A stretch of 64,000 nt of DNA, from contig NZ_WEIC01000001.1 of the NCBI RefSeq assembly GCF_009184395.1, positions 762,047-826,046 on the forward strand, in the 5' to 3' direction. Source of the stretch: Amylibacter sp. SFDW26 (GTDB lineage: Bacteria > Pseudomonadota > Alphaproteobacteria > Rhodobacterales > Rhodobacteraceae). This document shows, one piece after another, positions 42,737 through 52,652 of the stretch (within the stretch, counting starts at the first letter, position 1; every line of letters begins with the position of its first letter). Below the pieces are notes generated by a model. It was not told where the DNA came from. It worked only from the letters and a program-made list of their open reading frames with translations, and ran no database searches. The position numbers and the translations under genes are program-made.

Positions 42737-43819
42737 TTAAGCTTCTATCGAGATTTTCCCAATTGGGTTTGAACAGCACGCAAGTATATAGCCTTTTTCA
42801 ATATCGCTTTCTGTAATGCCGCCGTTGTGAACCATATGTACATCGCCAGTCAGCTTCTTGACCTTACATGTGCCACAGACACCAAAGGTACAGCCTGATG
42901 GGATGTTTAATCCCGCTGCTTTAGCCGTCGCCAATACAGTATCGGTTTCAGCGCATTTATATCTGACATCAGATTTATGGAAATAGACCTCAGCTTCTGT
43001 ATCATCATCCAGAACAACATCATCAGATATCTGTTCATCCACGCTCATTTCTAATGGGGCGCCAAAGCTTTCTTGATGGTATCTTTCCATATCAAACCCA
43101 AGGCCAGAAAGCGCATCGCGAACAGCCTGCATGAATGGTTCTGGGCCGCAGCAAAAGACTTCTCTTTCAAGATAATCAGGTGCCATAAGGCCAAGCATTA
43201 ATTGATTTAACACCCCCTGATAGCCTGTCCATGGGCTGTATGCGTCTGGCTCGTCCACAACGAATTTAAGCTCTAAACCCGAGGTTCGACTCGCCATTTG
43301 TTCAAGCCGCTGACGGAACAGAATTTCTGATGGGCGGCGTGCGCAATTGATAAACACGACATCCATATCTTTTCCTTCATCCCAAAGACAGGTGGTCATA
43401 GACATCATTGGCGTGATGCCAGATCCAGCGGAGATGAACAAAAACTTTTTGTTTTCATGTGACGCGTTTGTGAATGATCCCGCAGGACCAATTGCTTTTA
43501 GACGCATCCCAGTCTGCAGATTATCCAACATCCAACGTGTTCCAATACTCGTTGGTTGCGCTTTCGCAGTAATGGTTATGGTTCTAGGACGCGAAGGTGA
43601 CGATGAAATCGTGTAAGTTCTATGAACCGTTCCAGTTTCTGTTGGTATTTCCAACGTCAAAAACTGCCCAGGATCAAAATCGAAAAATGCCCCAGAAGGC
43701 GCGCGGAATGAAAAGCTGGCCGTATTGGGCATTTCTGGAATAACAGACACACATTCCAGCATCTCGGAATCTGACCATACAGATTGTGACCGTTTACGGT
43801 CTGTTTCAGTATTGTTCAT
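42737..43819 (-). CDS. gbcB: Ferredoxin-reductase subunit of a Rieske monooxygenase (GbcB-like)
   Basis: 360 residues: an FAD/NAD(P)H reductase module (residues about 20-250; RTYTISSSPS for FAD and SAGSGITPMMSM for nucleotide binding, CGPEPFMQAV) plus a C-terminal plant-type [2Fe-2S] ferredoxin with CTFGVCGTCKVKKLTG and ILACCSN. Passes electrons to the adjacent Rieske oxygenase. Glycine-betaine demethylation is the best-known role of this pair; stachydrine or carnitine are alternatives. Start at 43819 follows AGGATAAAA. Confidence 0.88.
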   Translation of the reverse strand: MNNTETDRKRSQSVWSDSEMLECVSVIPEMPNTASFSFRAPSGAFFDFDPGQFLTLEIPTETGTVHRTYTISSSPSRPRTITITAKAQPTSIGTRWMLDNLQTGMRLKAIGPAGSFTNASHENKKFLFISAGSGITPMMSMTTCLWDEGKDMDVVFINCARRPSEILFRQRLEQMASRTSGLELKFVVDEPDAYSPWTGYQGVLNQLMLGLMAPDYLEREVFCCGPEPFMQAVRDALSGLGFDMERYHQESFGAPLEMSVDEQISDDVVLDDDTEAEVYFHKSDVRYKCAETDTVLATAKAAGLNIPSGCTFGVCGTCKVKKLTGDVHMVHNGGITESDIEKGYILACCSNPIGKISIEA

Positions 43820-43908
43820 GGGTTTTATCCTAATTTGTACAGAGTACAGAATTTCCAACTTAGACAAGGCTAATGGTTACTCAGTATCCACCAGCCTTGT
43901 TCATTTAT

Positions 43909-45138
43909 TTATTCTGCAGCGATGCTTTGAACATGCAGACGCTTTTCCATCGTTTCAGCATACCAATCGACAAAGCCTCGGACACTAACCTCATGCTCAG
44001 GTGAGTAAGGGCCAGGTACATATGCCGGGGAATTCACGCCAATCTGGTTATCCTCTACAACACGACGATCTTCCTCATTTGTAGCAACCCAAACTTCGGT
44101 TAAGTGATCGACGTCATAGTCTTTACCTTCCACAGCATCTTTGTGTACAAGCCAGCTTGTCACCAATTCTGTTTCTGTTGGGCTAATTGGCGTGACACGG
44201 AATGTCATACAATGATCTGGTAAGAAGTACGCCCATGTGCTCGGGTAATGGAATTTATTAAATACCCCAGAATCTTCTTTCTGAATATTGCCCAAACGTT
44301 TGGTTGGAACAGCAAATTCACCATCCATCGTGAAACTTTTCGTGCCTTCAACCAGCGGCATTCTTGACAGTCTATAATGACCATCTTCTGGTACTTTATA
44401 ATATGCTGGGAGCCCTGCTGCCTCGCATGCTTCAAAGTGTTCCGCAATATAATCAGGAATATTCCCATTCCCAAGGTAAGACACGCGAGGATCCTCTGGA
44501 AAGGATCTAATGAGGCTTGGGTGGTTGGCAGCACAGTGGTAGCATTCGCGGTTGTTTTCCCAAACCAACTTCCAATTCCCGTTTTCAATGATACGTGATT
44601 CAACTGCAACTTTTGCATTCTCCAAATCATGCGGTGCCAAGTAAGGGCGCACCACATCTGAGAATGCATCAAAATCAGGCGCATCATCAGCAAGGCAAAT
44701 ATAAATAAGACCTTCCAGATTGCGGCAATGTACAGATTTCAGACCATGATCTTCTGGTTTAAAATCTGGCCCCATGTCACGTGCCCAGGCTAACGAACCA
44801 TCAAGATTGTAAGTCCAAGAGTGGTAAGGGCACACAAGTTTAGCAGCATTGCCTTTGGCGGCCTTACAAATAATTGAACCACGGTGGCGGCATGTGTTGT
44901 GGAATGCTCGGATTTCATTGTCTGCACCACGCACAACAACAATCTGATAATCGCCAACTTTATAAGTTACATAGCTTCCAACTTCGGGAAGTTCACAAAC
45001 TGGCGTCACAAACAGCCAGTCTTTGTAATAAATGTTTTCCAGATCATCCTGAAATATCTGTGGATCGCTATAAAACGACCGCTCAAGTGCATGGCCTGGT
45101 TGGCGACGTCCCAAAAGGTCTTGTATGTTTTGGTTCAT
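43909..45138 (-). CDS. gbcA: Rieske oxygenase, glycine-betaine demethylase type (GbcA-like)
   Basis: 409 residues. The Rieske [2Fe-2S] site CRHRGS...CPYHSWTYNLDG (about 84-110) is followed by the catalytic domain with NWKLVWENNRECYHCAANHPSL, in which the bridging Glu/Asp and iron-binding His residues of the GbcA family lie. Oxidative N-demethylation of a quaternary amine such as glycine betaine is expected. Start at 45138, nine bases after GGAG; an in-frame ATG at 45156 is less likely. Operon with gbcB, divergent from a LysR gene. Confidence 0.88.
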   Translation of the reverse strand: MNQNIQDLLGRRQPGHALERSFYSDPQIFQDDLENIYYKDWLFVTPVCELPEVGSYVTYKVGDYQIVVVRGADNEIRAFHNTCRHRGSIICKAAKGNAAKLVCPYHSWTYNLDGSLAWARDMGPDFKPEDHGLKSVHCRNLEGLIYICLADDAPDFDAFSDVVRPYLAPHDLENAKVAVESRIIENGNWKLVWENNRECYHCAANHPSLIRSFPEDPRVSYLGNGNIPDYIAEHFEACEAAGLPAYYKVPEDGHYRLSRMPLVEGTKSFTMDGEFAVPTKRLGNIQKEDSGVFNKFHYPSTWAYFLPDHCMTFRVTPISPTETELVTSWLVHKDAVEGKDYDVDHLTEVWVATNEEDRRVVEDNQIGVNSPAYVPGPYSPEHEVSVRGFVDWYAETMEKRLHVQSIAAE

Positions 45139-45261
45139 GATGGCTTTCTCCAGCATAGGGTTTCTTAAAAATCAGGCTTCCTAGAATCTTAGGAAGAACC
45201 AAAATTATGAAAAACGTATAATTCACACAAAAAAACTTGTACAATCGATTGTAAATCGATC

Positions 45262-45284
45262 ATCAATCGCCTATAGCGATTGAT
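45262..45284. promoter_or_regulatory. Palindrome at the gbcA/LysR divergent promoter
   Basis: Perfect repeat ATCAATCGC-CTATA-GCGATTGAT ending one base before the LysR ATG. A second related element, ACAATCGATTGT, lies at 45241-45252. LysR-type proteins typically bind such sites between divergent genes; lying on the start codon it would also block the regulator's own expression. Confidence 0.6.
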
Positions 45285-46130
45285 ATGGAGATTAAACTTA
45301 TAGAAACATTCCTGGATGTCTTAGAAAGCAGAAACTTTAACCTTTCTGCTGAACGATTGAATATTACCCAATCAAGCGTTAGCGCTCGGATAAAGGCATT
45401 GGAAACAGCCATAGACGCCACCTTATTTGAAAGAGGCCGCGCAGGTGCTACACCCACTGTTGCGGGGTTTCGTTTTGAGCCACACGCACGCCTTCTTTTG
45501 GCGACATGGGATCAAGGGCGCAGAGATGCAGGCGCAGGCCCAAACAGGGATGGTTTACTGCGTTTGGCTGGACAATTTAGTTTGATGCGATCCGTACTTG
45601 TGGATTGGGTGATTGAGTTACGCAGGCATTACCCACGAAAGGCTATTGATTTACAAGCAGACTATTCCAACCAAATCGTTCGAGACTTGTCACTTGGTGT
45701 CGTTGACATCGGCATTTTATATTCCCCCCAATATTTACCAGACATTGACATACAACAGGTTGGATCAGAGCAATTTGTAATGGTTTCTACGGAAAGTAAT
45801 ACTATAAACAAAATCTCCAAAGAGACATATATCAATACTGGCTACACATCATTCTTCAACCAGTGTCATCAGTCACTCTTACCAGAATTTTCTAACGGCG
45901 CACTTTCAGTTGGCTTCGAAGAGTTATCAGTCGAACTTTTGAAACGTATTGGTGGAAGTACATACCTTCCTAAAAGATTTATACCCGACCTTATGCTGAC
46001 GCTTCCTAGCATTCGATTTGTAGAGGATGCGCCAGAAATTTTGCATCCGGTTTTCTCTGCTGTGCATATAAGAAAACGGCACTATGCTGAAGTTGCACAT
46101 GCTTTAAAAGTGTTACGGAATACTTTATAA
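45285..46130 (+). CDS. LysR-family regulator, divergent from gbcA
   Basis: 281 residues. The N-terminus MEIKLIETFLDVLESRNFN, then SAERLNITQSSVSARIKALE and LFERGRAGATPT resemble the HdfR/LrhA-like branch. The effector domain follows from about residue 95. No Shine-Dalgarno is visible before the ATG because the palindrome occupies that space, so leaderless or weak translation is possible. Likely controls gbcAB (position-based). Confidence 0.88.
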   Translation: MEIKLIETFLDVLESRNFNLSAERLNITQSSVSARIKALETAIDATLFERGRAGATPTVAGFRFEPHARLLLATWDQGRRDAGAGPNRDGLLRLAGQFSLMRSVLVDWVIELRRHYPRKAIDLQADYSNQIVRDLSLGVVDIGILYSPQYLPDIDIQQVGSEQFVMVSTESNTINKISKETYINTGYTSFFNQCHQSLLPEFSNGALSVGFEELSVELLKRIGGSTYLPKRFIPDLMLTLPSIRFVEDAPEILHPVFSAVHIRKRHYAEVAHALKVLRNTL

Positions 46131-46269
46131 TTATGTCAATCGAAGTGCACTATGCCATACCAGTTGTGCATTCTTTAGATATACAACTCATATAAATTAA
46201 TTTTAATTTGATTACCTTTTGCTGGTAATAAACATTTTTACAACTTTATTCTCAACCTCACAATTTAAG

Positions 46270-46326
46270 AACTAAGTGTTTGTTTTTATTGGATTGGAAA
46301 TCTCATTAATTACGTGATCCGACAAC
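46270..46326. repeat. 57-bp repeat, copy B
   Basis: Same orientation as 39877-39933, 52 of 57 bases equal; ends in TTACGTGATCCGACAAC. Followed by TACGATATAA where copy A continues CAATATCGGAACTTCGATATAA, so a short internal loss is likely. Confidence 0.85.
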
Positions 46327-46385
46327 TACGATATAAAACACCCCAGTAATAACCAGAACACAGACATAATTCATTATCTCACCTT

Positions 46386-46404
46386 ATTGCGAGTAATTCG
46401 CAAT
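46386..46404. promoter_or_regulatory. Mur/Fur-like operator 1 upstream of sitA
   Basis: Inverted repeat ATTGCGA-GTAAT-TCGCAAT, 66 bp before the sitA start. It fits the alphaproteobacterial manganese-responsive Mur (Fur-family) box, which controls sit operons in this class. Confidence 0.7.
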
Positions 46405-46414
46405 AAGCTTTACA

Positions 46415-46433
46415 GTTGCGAGTAATTCTCATA
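46415..46433. promoter_or_regulatory. Mur/Fur-like operator 2 upstream of sitA
   Basis: Imperfect copy (GTTGCGAGTAATTCTCATA) of operator 1, spaced 29 bp centre to centre. Shares TTGCGAGTAATTC with it. Confidence 0.6.
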
Positions 46434-46469
46434 AGCAGCTTTCAACCCTTATTTAAAATGGAAAGATAA

Positions 46470-47378
46470 ATGTCAGCCTTAAAAAACATTCTATCAGGTA
46501 GTTTTGCACTGATACTAACATTTATACCTGCAAGTCTTGTTCATGCAGAAGATAAATTGAAAGTCATCACAACCTTCACAGTTATCGCTGATATGGCCTC
46601 TAATGTTGCGGGTGACACAGCAATTGTGGAATCTATCACGAAACCAGGTGCTGAAATTCATGGGTACTCCCCTACTCCGCGTGATATTCTAAAGGCTCAA
46701 GATGCTGATCTAATACTATGGAATGGTATGAACCTCGAATTGTGGTTCGAGCAATTCTTTTCCAATCTTAAAGATGTCCCAAGTGCAACTTTGACAAGTG
46801 GTATTGAACCGATGAGCATCACCGAAGGATCATATAATGGCAAACCAAACCCACATGCGTGGATGTCTTTGGATAATGCACATATATATATAGACAATAT
46901 TCAGAAAGCTTTTACAAAAGAGGACCCAGAAAATGCAGCTATTTATTTAGCAAACGCTGAGAAATACAAAGCTGAATTAACAAATCATATTGCGCCCCTA
47001 CGCGAAGCAATATTAGAGGTTCCTGCCGAAAATCGTTGGTTGGCATCATGTGAAGGTGCGTTCAGCTATCTCGTGCGTGATTTTCAGATGCAAGAATTAT
47101 ACCTTTGGCCTATGAATGCAGATCAAACGGGTACACCGCAACAAGTACGTAAAGTTATTGATGGTATACGTGAAAACAACATTCCTGCCGTGTTTTGTGA
47201 AAGTACGGTCAGCAGCGATCCAGCCAAACAAGTCGCGCGTGAAACAGGCGCCGCCTTTGGAGGAATATTGTATGTAGATTCGCTGACTTCGGCTGATGGC
47301 CCTGTACCAACTTATTTAGACCTACTACGTGTCACATCAGAAACCATTGCTACAGCCTTGACAGCAGCAACTGATTAG
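46470..47378 (+). CDS. sitA: Manganese/iron ABC transporter substrate-binding protein
   Basis: 302 residues with a signal peptide (ends near LVHA) and the cluster A-I ZnuA/SitA/MntC fold. Metal ligands lie at the His of GAEIHGYSPTP (about 64), the His of NPHAWMSLDN (about 130), the Glu of FCESTVSSDP (about 225) and the Asp of YVDSLT (about 276); the Mn-type ESTVSS segment favours manganese over zinc. First gene of sitABCD and directly under the Mur-like operators. Confidence 0.95.
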   Translation: MSALKNILSGSFALILTFIPASLVHAEDKLKVITTFTVIADMASNVAGDTAIVESITKPGAEIHGYSPTPRDILKAQDADLILWNGMNLELWFEQFFSNLKDVPSATLTSGIEPMSITEGSYNGKPNPHAWMSLDNAHIYIDNIQKAFTKEDPENAAIYLANAEKYKAELTNHIAPLREAILEVPAENRWLASCEGAFSYLVRDFQMQELYLWPMNADQTGTPQQVRKVIDGIRENNIPAVFCESTVSSDPAKQVARETGAAFGGILYVDSLTSADGPVPTYLDLLRVTSETIATALTAATD

Positions 47379-47387
47379 GATTTCACA

Positions 47388-48260
47388 ATGAAGGATATCA
47401 CATCCAACTTTGGTATTCGCGCACGTAATGTAACTGTGACCTATAAAAACGGTCACACAGCATTGCACGATGCAAGCTTTGAGATACCAACGAGTACGAT
47501 CACAGCTTTGGTCGGAGTGAATGGTTCTGGTAAATCCACCCTTTTCAAAGCCTTGATGGGCTTTGTTCCAGCATCTTTGGGTGATATATCTATATTAGAT
47601 ATGCCCGTAAAGTCTGCACTTAAGCAAAACATTGTGGCTTATGTTCCCCAAGCCGAAGAAGTTGACTGGTCATTCCCCGTTCTGGTTGAAGATGTGGTTA
47701 TGATGGGGCGTTACGGCCATATGAACTTCATGCGTATCCCAAAGCGTTCTGATCATAAAGTTGTGACAGACGCCCTGACCCGAGTTGGTATGAATGATTT
47801 TCGCGATCGCCAAATCGGCGAATTGTCTGGTGGGCAACGCAAACGCGTGTTCCTAGCGCGAGCACTAGCGCAAGAAAGCAAAGTGATCTTGCTGGATGAG
47901 CCCTTTACAGGCGTTGATGTAAAAACCGAAGACGCGATTATCGAATTGCTGCGTGATATGCGTGATGAAGGTCGTGTCATTCTAGTCGCCACGCATAATC
48001 TTGGTTCTGTACCAGAATTCTGTGATCGTACAATCTTGGTCAAAGGTACGGTTCTGGCACACGGGCCAACCAGCGAAACGTTCACCCAATCTAATCTCGA
48101 AGAAGCCTTTGGCGGTGTATTACGTCATTTTGTTCTAAGCGGCAAAGATTTACATGATGATGACGATACGCGCCAAGTGACAGTTCTGACTGACGACGAA
48201 CGCCCATTCGTTCTGTACGACGATAAACCAAAAGGCAGTAAAGCTGGAGGATCGAAGTGA
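47388..48260 (+). CDS. sitB: Manganese/iron ABC transporter ATPase
   Basis: 290 residues. Walker [14 protein letters not shown], signature [15 protein letters not shown], Walker [13 protein letters not shown] and H-loop ATHNLG are intact. A short acidic and basic C-terminal tail (DDDDTRQVT...KGSKAGGSK) extends past the usual domain. Overlaps sitC by four bases. Confidence 0.96.
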   Translation: MKDITSNFGIRARNVTVTYKNGHTALHDASFEIPTSTITALVGVNGSGKSTLFKALMGFVPASLGDISILDMPVKSALKQNIVAYVPQAEEVDWSFPVLVEDVVMMGRYGHMNFMRIPKRSDHKVVTDALTRVGMNDFRDRQIGELSGGQRKRVFLARALAQESKVILLDEPFTGVDVKTEDAIIELLRDMRDEGRVILVATHNLGSVPEFCDRTILVKGTVLAHGPTSETFTQSNLEEAFGGVLRHFVLSGKDLHDDDDTRQVTVLTDDERPFVLYDDKPKGSKAGGSK

Positions 48261-49123
48261 TCGAAACCATACTCCTACCCTTTAGTTATGGCTATATGAC
48301 CAATGCCATGTGGGTAAGCGCATTGGTTGGCGGCGTTTGCGCGTTTCTATCCGCATACTTAATGCTCAAAGGGTGGTCCTTAATCGGGGATGCCTTAAGC
48401 CACTCAATCGTTCCGGGTGTTGCAGGCGCTTATATGCTTGGCCTACCCTTTGCATTAGGCGCTTTTGCCGCTGGTGGTTTGGCTGCTGGTGCGATGTTAT
48501 TTCTAAACCAACGGTCGGGCTTAAAAGAGGATGCTATCATTGGTTTGATCTTCACCTCATTCTTTGGGCTCGGCCTGTTCATGGCATCGATTTCCCCAAC
48601 ATCCATCAATATTCAAACCATCACATTGGGAAACATCCTAGCCATTACACCTTATGATACATTACAGCTTGCAATCATTGGTTTTGTATCATTAGCGATC
48701 CTGTTGCTGAAATGGAAAGATTTGATGGTCGCTTTTTTTGATGAAAGCCATGCACGCTCTATTGGGATCAATCCTGACCGCCTGAAGGTGCTATTTTTTA
48801 TGCTATTATCTGCATCATGTGTGGCAGCTTTGCAAACAGTAGGCGCCTTTCTAGTGATTGCTATGGTCGTTACTCCTGGTGCAACGGCATATTTGCTTAC
48901 AGATCGTTTTCCACGCTTACTACTTTTAAGTGTGGCCATTGGATCAATCACAAGTTTTGTGGGTGCATATATCAGCTTTTTTCTAGATGGCGCCACAGGA
49001 GGGATCATTATTTGTTTGCAAACATTGCTATTTTTATTAGCTTTCTTTTTCGCTCCTAAACATGGTTACATCGCGGCCCGTCAAAAGAAAGCCGCAGTCA
49101 TAAAGGAGCCAAATGATGGATGA
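48257..49123 (+). CDS. sitC: Manganese/iron ABC transporter permease 1
   Basis: 288 residues, ABC-3 family permease with about eight helices. Contains [23 protein letters not shown] and the coupling region [17 protein letters not shown], both typical. Overlaps sitD by about eleven bases. Confidence 0.95.
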   Translation: MIETILLPFSYGYMTNAMWVSALVGGVCAFLSAYLMLKGWSLIGDALSHSIVPGVAGAYMLGLPFALGAFAAGGLAAGAMLFLNQRSGLKEDAIIGLIFTSFFGLGLFMASISPTSINIQTITLGNILAITPYDTLQLAIIGFVSLAILLLKWKDLMVAFFDESHARSIGINPDRLKVLFFMLLSASCVAALQTVGAFLVIAMVVTPGATAYLLTDRFPRLLLLSVAIGSITSFVGAYISFFLDGATGGIIICLQTLLFLLAFFFAPKHGYIAARQKKAAVIKEPNDG

Positions 49124-49943
49124 GATATTACTTCCCTTCCAATTAGGTTTTATGATCAACGCCTTTATTATCACTGCAATCATTTCTGTTCCAACAGCCC
49201 TGCTATCTTGTTATCTGGTTCTAAAAGGGTGGTCTCTAATGGGCGATGCAATCAGTCATGCTGTTTTACCAGGTGTTGTGATTGCATATATTATCAATAT
49301 CCCCCTCATTATTGGTGCTTTTACTGCAGGCATGATCTGCGCTTTGGCAACGGGATTTTTAAAAGAAAATAGTCGCGTAAAACAAGACACAGTCATGGGT
49401 GTTGTGTTTTCTGGTATGTTTGGTTTGGGGATCGTCATGTACACGAAAATCAATACCGATGTACATTTAGATCATATCCTGTTTGGGAATATGTTGGGGA
49501 TAACGCGCTCTGATATCTTAACCACGGGACTGATATCACTGGTTGTTGCATTGGTAGTGTTTCTAAAACGCCGTGATTTACTCTTGCATGCCTTTGATCC
49601 TGCACAAGCAAAAGCGGCGGGCTTGCCTGTCTTTGCTCTACATTATGGTTTATTGGCTATTTTATCCCTAACCATTGTTGCGACACTAAAAGCTGTTGGT
49701 ATCATATTGGCTATTGGATTGTTGATCGCACCTGGTGCAATTGCGTTCTTACTAACCAAACAGTTTGAAAAAATGTTGCTTATCTCTGTTGCCGTCACAT
49801 TTATTTCTGGTGTGAGTGGTATCTACTTAAGTTTCTTTATAGACAGCGCCCCTGCCCCAACGATAATTCTGATCCTTACATTCATTTTTATAATAAGCTT
49901 TATTTCACAGACGCGAAAAAAATCTAAATTCTTAGACCTCTAA
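49113..49943 (+). CDS. sitD: Manganese/iron ABC transporter permease 2
   Basis: 276 residues, ABC-3 permease paralogous to the preceding gene: LKGWSLMGDAISHAVLPGVVIAY and FDPAQAKAAGLPVFALHYG. Two tandem ATGs (49113, 49116) are both possible starts. Last gene of the sit operon; no clear terminator follows. Confidence 0.95.
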   Translation: MMDEILLPFQLGFMINAFIITAIISVPTALLSCYLVLKGWSLMGDAISHAVLPGVVIAYIINIPLIIGAFTAGMICALATGFLKENSRVKQDTVMGVVFSGMFGLGIVMYTKINTDVHLDHILFGNMLGITRSDILTTGLISLVVALVVFLKRRDLLLHAFDPAQAKAAGLPVFALHYGLLAILSLTIVATLKAVGIILAIGLLIAPGAIAFLLTKQFEKMLLISVAVTFISGVSGIYLSFFIDSAPAPTIILILTFIFIISFISQTRKKSKFLDL

Positions 49944-50048
49944 AATTTTCAATAAACTATTCAATCAATACGTGTTGAAAATCGTCTTAATTAATATTTC
50001 TTTTGCCACTCTACCCTATTCCTACCGTATACCAGTCAGGAGATGGAA

Positions 50049-52625
50049 ATGGCCGATAGCGCTGCGACTTCAAAAGTAGAAAAATCAAATTTCAATACAA
50101 TTATAGGCTCCACAGAGGACGATAATATATCAAGTGAACCTGCAAATGATGCTCCTTTATCAGAAGCAACGGACATTGATAAGATAAATGGTAATATTGG
50201 GAATGATACTATTGATGCGGGTTCCGGAAATGATTTAGCAGCTGGCGACACAGTTGGGAATGAATGGACACTGGTGGATGGTAAATGGGTTTATGACCCA
50301 AGTAAAATCTCCGCAAATGTATCAGATGAAGCGCCAAGTTATGATGACACAATCATTGCAGGTGATGGCGATGACGTTGTATTGGGCAATGGTGGGCAGG
50401 ATCAACTTTTCGCAGGGAGTGGTGATGATACAGTCAATGCAGGTACAGGTGATGATGTTGTATTTGGTGGGGCTGGTGATGACCTACTTAATTTAGAAGA
50501 CGGGAATGACACAGCCGAAGGTGGCGCAGGCGATGATGTTATCAATGCAGGTGATGGCGATGATATTGTTTATGGGGATGCAAAAGACGAAAATATCTTA
50601 CAAAAAACACAAAATGGAGAAACACCTACAAGTTTTGCACAGTATGAAAAATCTGAAGCATGGGATTTAATCGAAGAAGATGGTCATTCATGCATTTCCC
50701 AATCTGTCACAACACAAGCGGATGAAACCTATACCATTTCTTTTGATCTTGCCGCCAATTTATCAAGCGGAGCAACATCAGGCACAGTTGAAGTACTTTG
50801 GAATGGTCAAGTTGTCGGCGAAATCAGCACCAATTCTGGTGTTTATGAAACTCACACGATTGATGTACCTGGTTTAGGTGGCGAAGGAGACTTAACGTTT
50901 CGCGAAGTTGACCCGACACCAAACACTGGACCAGAAATAAACACAGAAGGCCCAATCTTTTCATATGAAAAAGACGTCAATATCGGTGGCGAAGATATAA
51001 GTGTTTCTGCTTTTGCACCAGGTCAAGCAAAACTGTATCAAGTCATTGATGGCCAGTTAAAAGTTTTTGACACAACCCAGAACGAATATATTGATGCGGG
51101 TGATCCCACGGGGCTGAAATTAAATGCTATTGGTTTCAATGTAGAAGATGACCTGATCTACGGTATTGCAAAAAAAGACGGCGTAGATGCTCTTGGCAAT
51201 CCTGTATCTGTGAAAGATTTGGTGATGATAGACGCAGATGGTAATGCCTATCGTGTTGGTGAAGCGCCATATGGCGATTATGTTGGTGACTTTGACGACA
51301 GTGGCAATTTATGGAGTTTTCACAGCTCTCTAAACCGGGTTACAAAAATTGACATCGATAATCTGGATGCTGATGGCAATCCAACGACAACAGTTTACAA
51401 CCTGCCAAACAACCTATTCAACGGCCGTGCTTATGACATTGCCTATAATGCAGCAGACGATGTCTTTTATGCTGTTGAATCCCCCAAAAGCAATGGAGCC
51501 GAAGGCATAGTACACCGAATTGATATCTCTGATATCGAAAATGGCGGCACCCCAATAATTACATCTGTTCCAATTACAGGAACACTATATGGCGATGAGA
51601 TGCAATCTGGCTTGGCAAAAGGCGCATATGGTGCTGTATTCCTCGATGGGGATGGTAATCTTTATTATGGTTTAAACAAAGGCGATCATGATCTGGATGG
51701 CACAACAACATCAAATGGAGCCATATATAAGGTAAACGTGGATTGGGAAGATGGATCCGCTTATTCAGAATTTATGTCTACATCAGAAGCAACTGGATCA
51801 AATGACGGTGCTGTTGATCCAAGGTCTGCCAATGCATTTGATGAAGTTGATACCGAAGCGCCATTTTTACTGCGAAACCCAGAAGTAATCCCCAAAAGTG
51901 GTGGAAATGATGATTTACGCGGAGGGGACGGAAACGATATCCTCTTTGGTGGCGGCGGAAACGATATTTTATATGGCGGCAATGACAACGATCAACTTTC
52001 AGGAGATCACGGGGATGATCGGTTATATGGTGGAACTGGGGATGATATTCTTTCAGGTGGGTCAGGTGATGACAAAATCAAAGGGGGCGCTGGGGATGAC
52101 GGCTTATCTGGTGGTGACGGCAAAGATAACCTGAGTGCTGGTGCTGGGGATGATATTATTGATGGAGGCGCAGGAAATGACAAAATTAGAGGCGGTTCTG
52201 GAAATGATGACTTATCTGGTGGTGATGGCAAAGATTACTTGAATGCTGGAGATGGTAATGACGTAATTTATGGAGGTGATGGTAACGACAAAATCGTCGG
52301 TGGCACTGGTTCAGATACAATAGAAGGTGGTGCCGGGAACGATCACATGTGGGGTGGAAATTGGTGGAAAGATGGTTCCAGCGACACATTCATTGTCTCA
52401 GCTGGCAGCGGCAAAGACATGATCCATGACTTTGAAACGCAAAACGACCAAATCGATTTGTCATCATATGGCTTGGAGTTCTCAGACCTCCAAAATCTTA
52501 TTAACGACAAAGGGTGGGCTACAGAAATTGATCTAAGCGGTTTAGATGGCGCAGGGTCAAATGACAAAGTGATCATAAAATCCGTTGATCCTGACGACTT
52601 AGATGAAACAAATTTCATTCTGTAG
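50049..52625 (+). CDS. RTX-repeat calcium-binding protein, type I secreted
   Basis: 858 residues, very acidic. Two blocks of Gly/Asp nonapeptides (GGxGxDxLx) occur at about 25-180 and 610-790, for example GGGGNDILYGGNDNDQLSGD. Between them (about 300-580) is a beta-propeller-like region resembling DUF6923 domains (DDLIYGIAKKDG, GDYVGDFDDSGNLWSF, YDIAYNAADDVFYAVES). The C-terminal 60 residues (FIVSAGSGKDMIHDFETQNDQIDLSSYG) form the uncleaved type I signal region. The ATG at 50049 is chosen since AGGAG directly touches the earlier ATG at 50043. Exported by the next two genes' products; adhesion or surface-layer function is a guess. Confidence 0.88.
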   Translation: MADSAATSKVEKSNFNTIIGSTEDDNISSEPANDAPLSEATDIDKINGNIGNDTIDAGSGNDLAAGDTVGNEWTLVDGKWVYDPSKISANVSDEAPSYDDTIIAGDGDDVVLGNGGQDQLFAGSGDDTVNAGTGDDVVFGGAGDDLLNLEDGNDTAEGGAGDDVINAGDGDDIVYGDAKDENILQKTQNGETPTSFAQYEKSEAWDLIEEDGHSCISQSVTTQADETYTISFDLAANLSSGATSGTVEVLWNGQVVGEISTNSGVYETHTIDVPGLGGEGDLTFREVDPTPNTGPEINTEGPIFSYEKDVNIGGEDISVSAFAPGQAKLYQVIDGQLKVFDTTQNEYIDAGDPTGLKLNAIGFNVEDDLIYGIAKKDGVDALGNPVSVKDLVMIDADGNAYRVGEAPYGDYVGDFDDSGNLWSFHSSLNRVTKIDIDNLDADGNPTTTVYNLPNNLFNGRAYDIAYNAADDVFYAVESPKSNGAEGIVHRIDISDIENGGTPIITSVPITGTLYGDEMQSGLAKGAYGAVFLDGDGNLYYGLNKGDHDLDGTTTSNGAIYKVNVDWEDGSAYSEFMSTSEATGSNDGAVDPRSANAFDEVDTEAPFLLRNPEVIPKSGGNDDLRGGDGNDILFGGGGNDILYGGNDNDQLSGDHGDDRLYGGTGDDILSGGSGDDKIKGGAGDDGLSGGDGKDNLSAGAGDDIIDGGAGNDKIRGGSGNDDLSGGDGKDYLNAGDGNDVIYGGDGNDKIVGGTGSDTIEGGAGNDHMWGGNWWKDGSSDTFIVSAGSGKDMIHDFETQNDQIDLSSYGLEFSDLQNLINDKGWATEIDLSGLDGAGSNDKVIIKSVDPDDLDETNFIL

Positions 52626-52652
52626 TCTAAGATAATAAACCAAGGTTATATT

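Larger units (their letters stand above)
46131..46469. other. 339-bp intergenic region before sitA
   Basis: Holds the third dispersed-repeat copy (46270-46326) and two manganese-regulator-like operators (46386-46433). No gene seen. Confidence 0.7.

Noticed and set aside
50043-52625. Many open frames on both strands of the RTX gene
   Set aside because: They arise from the repetitive GGxGxDxLx coding pattern in other frames.
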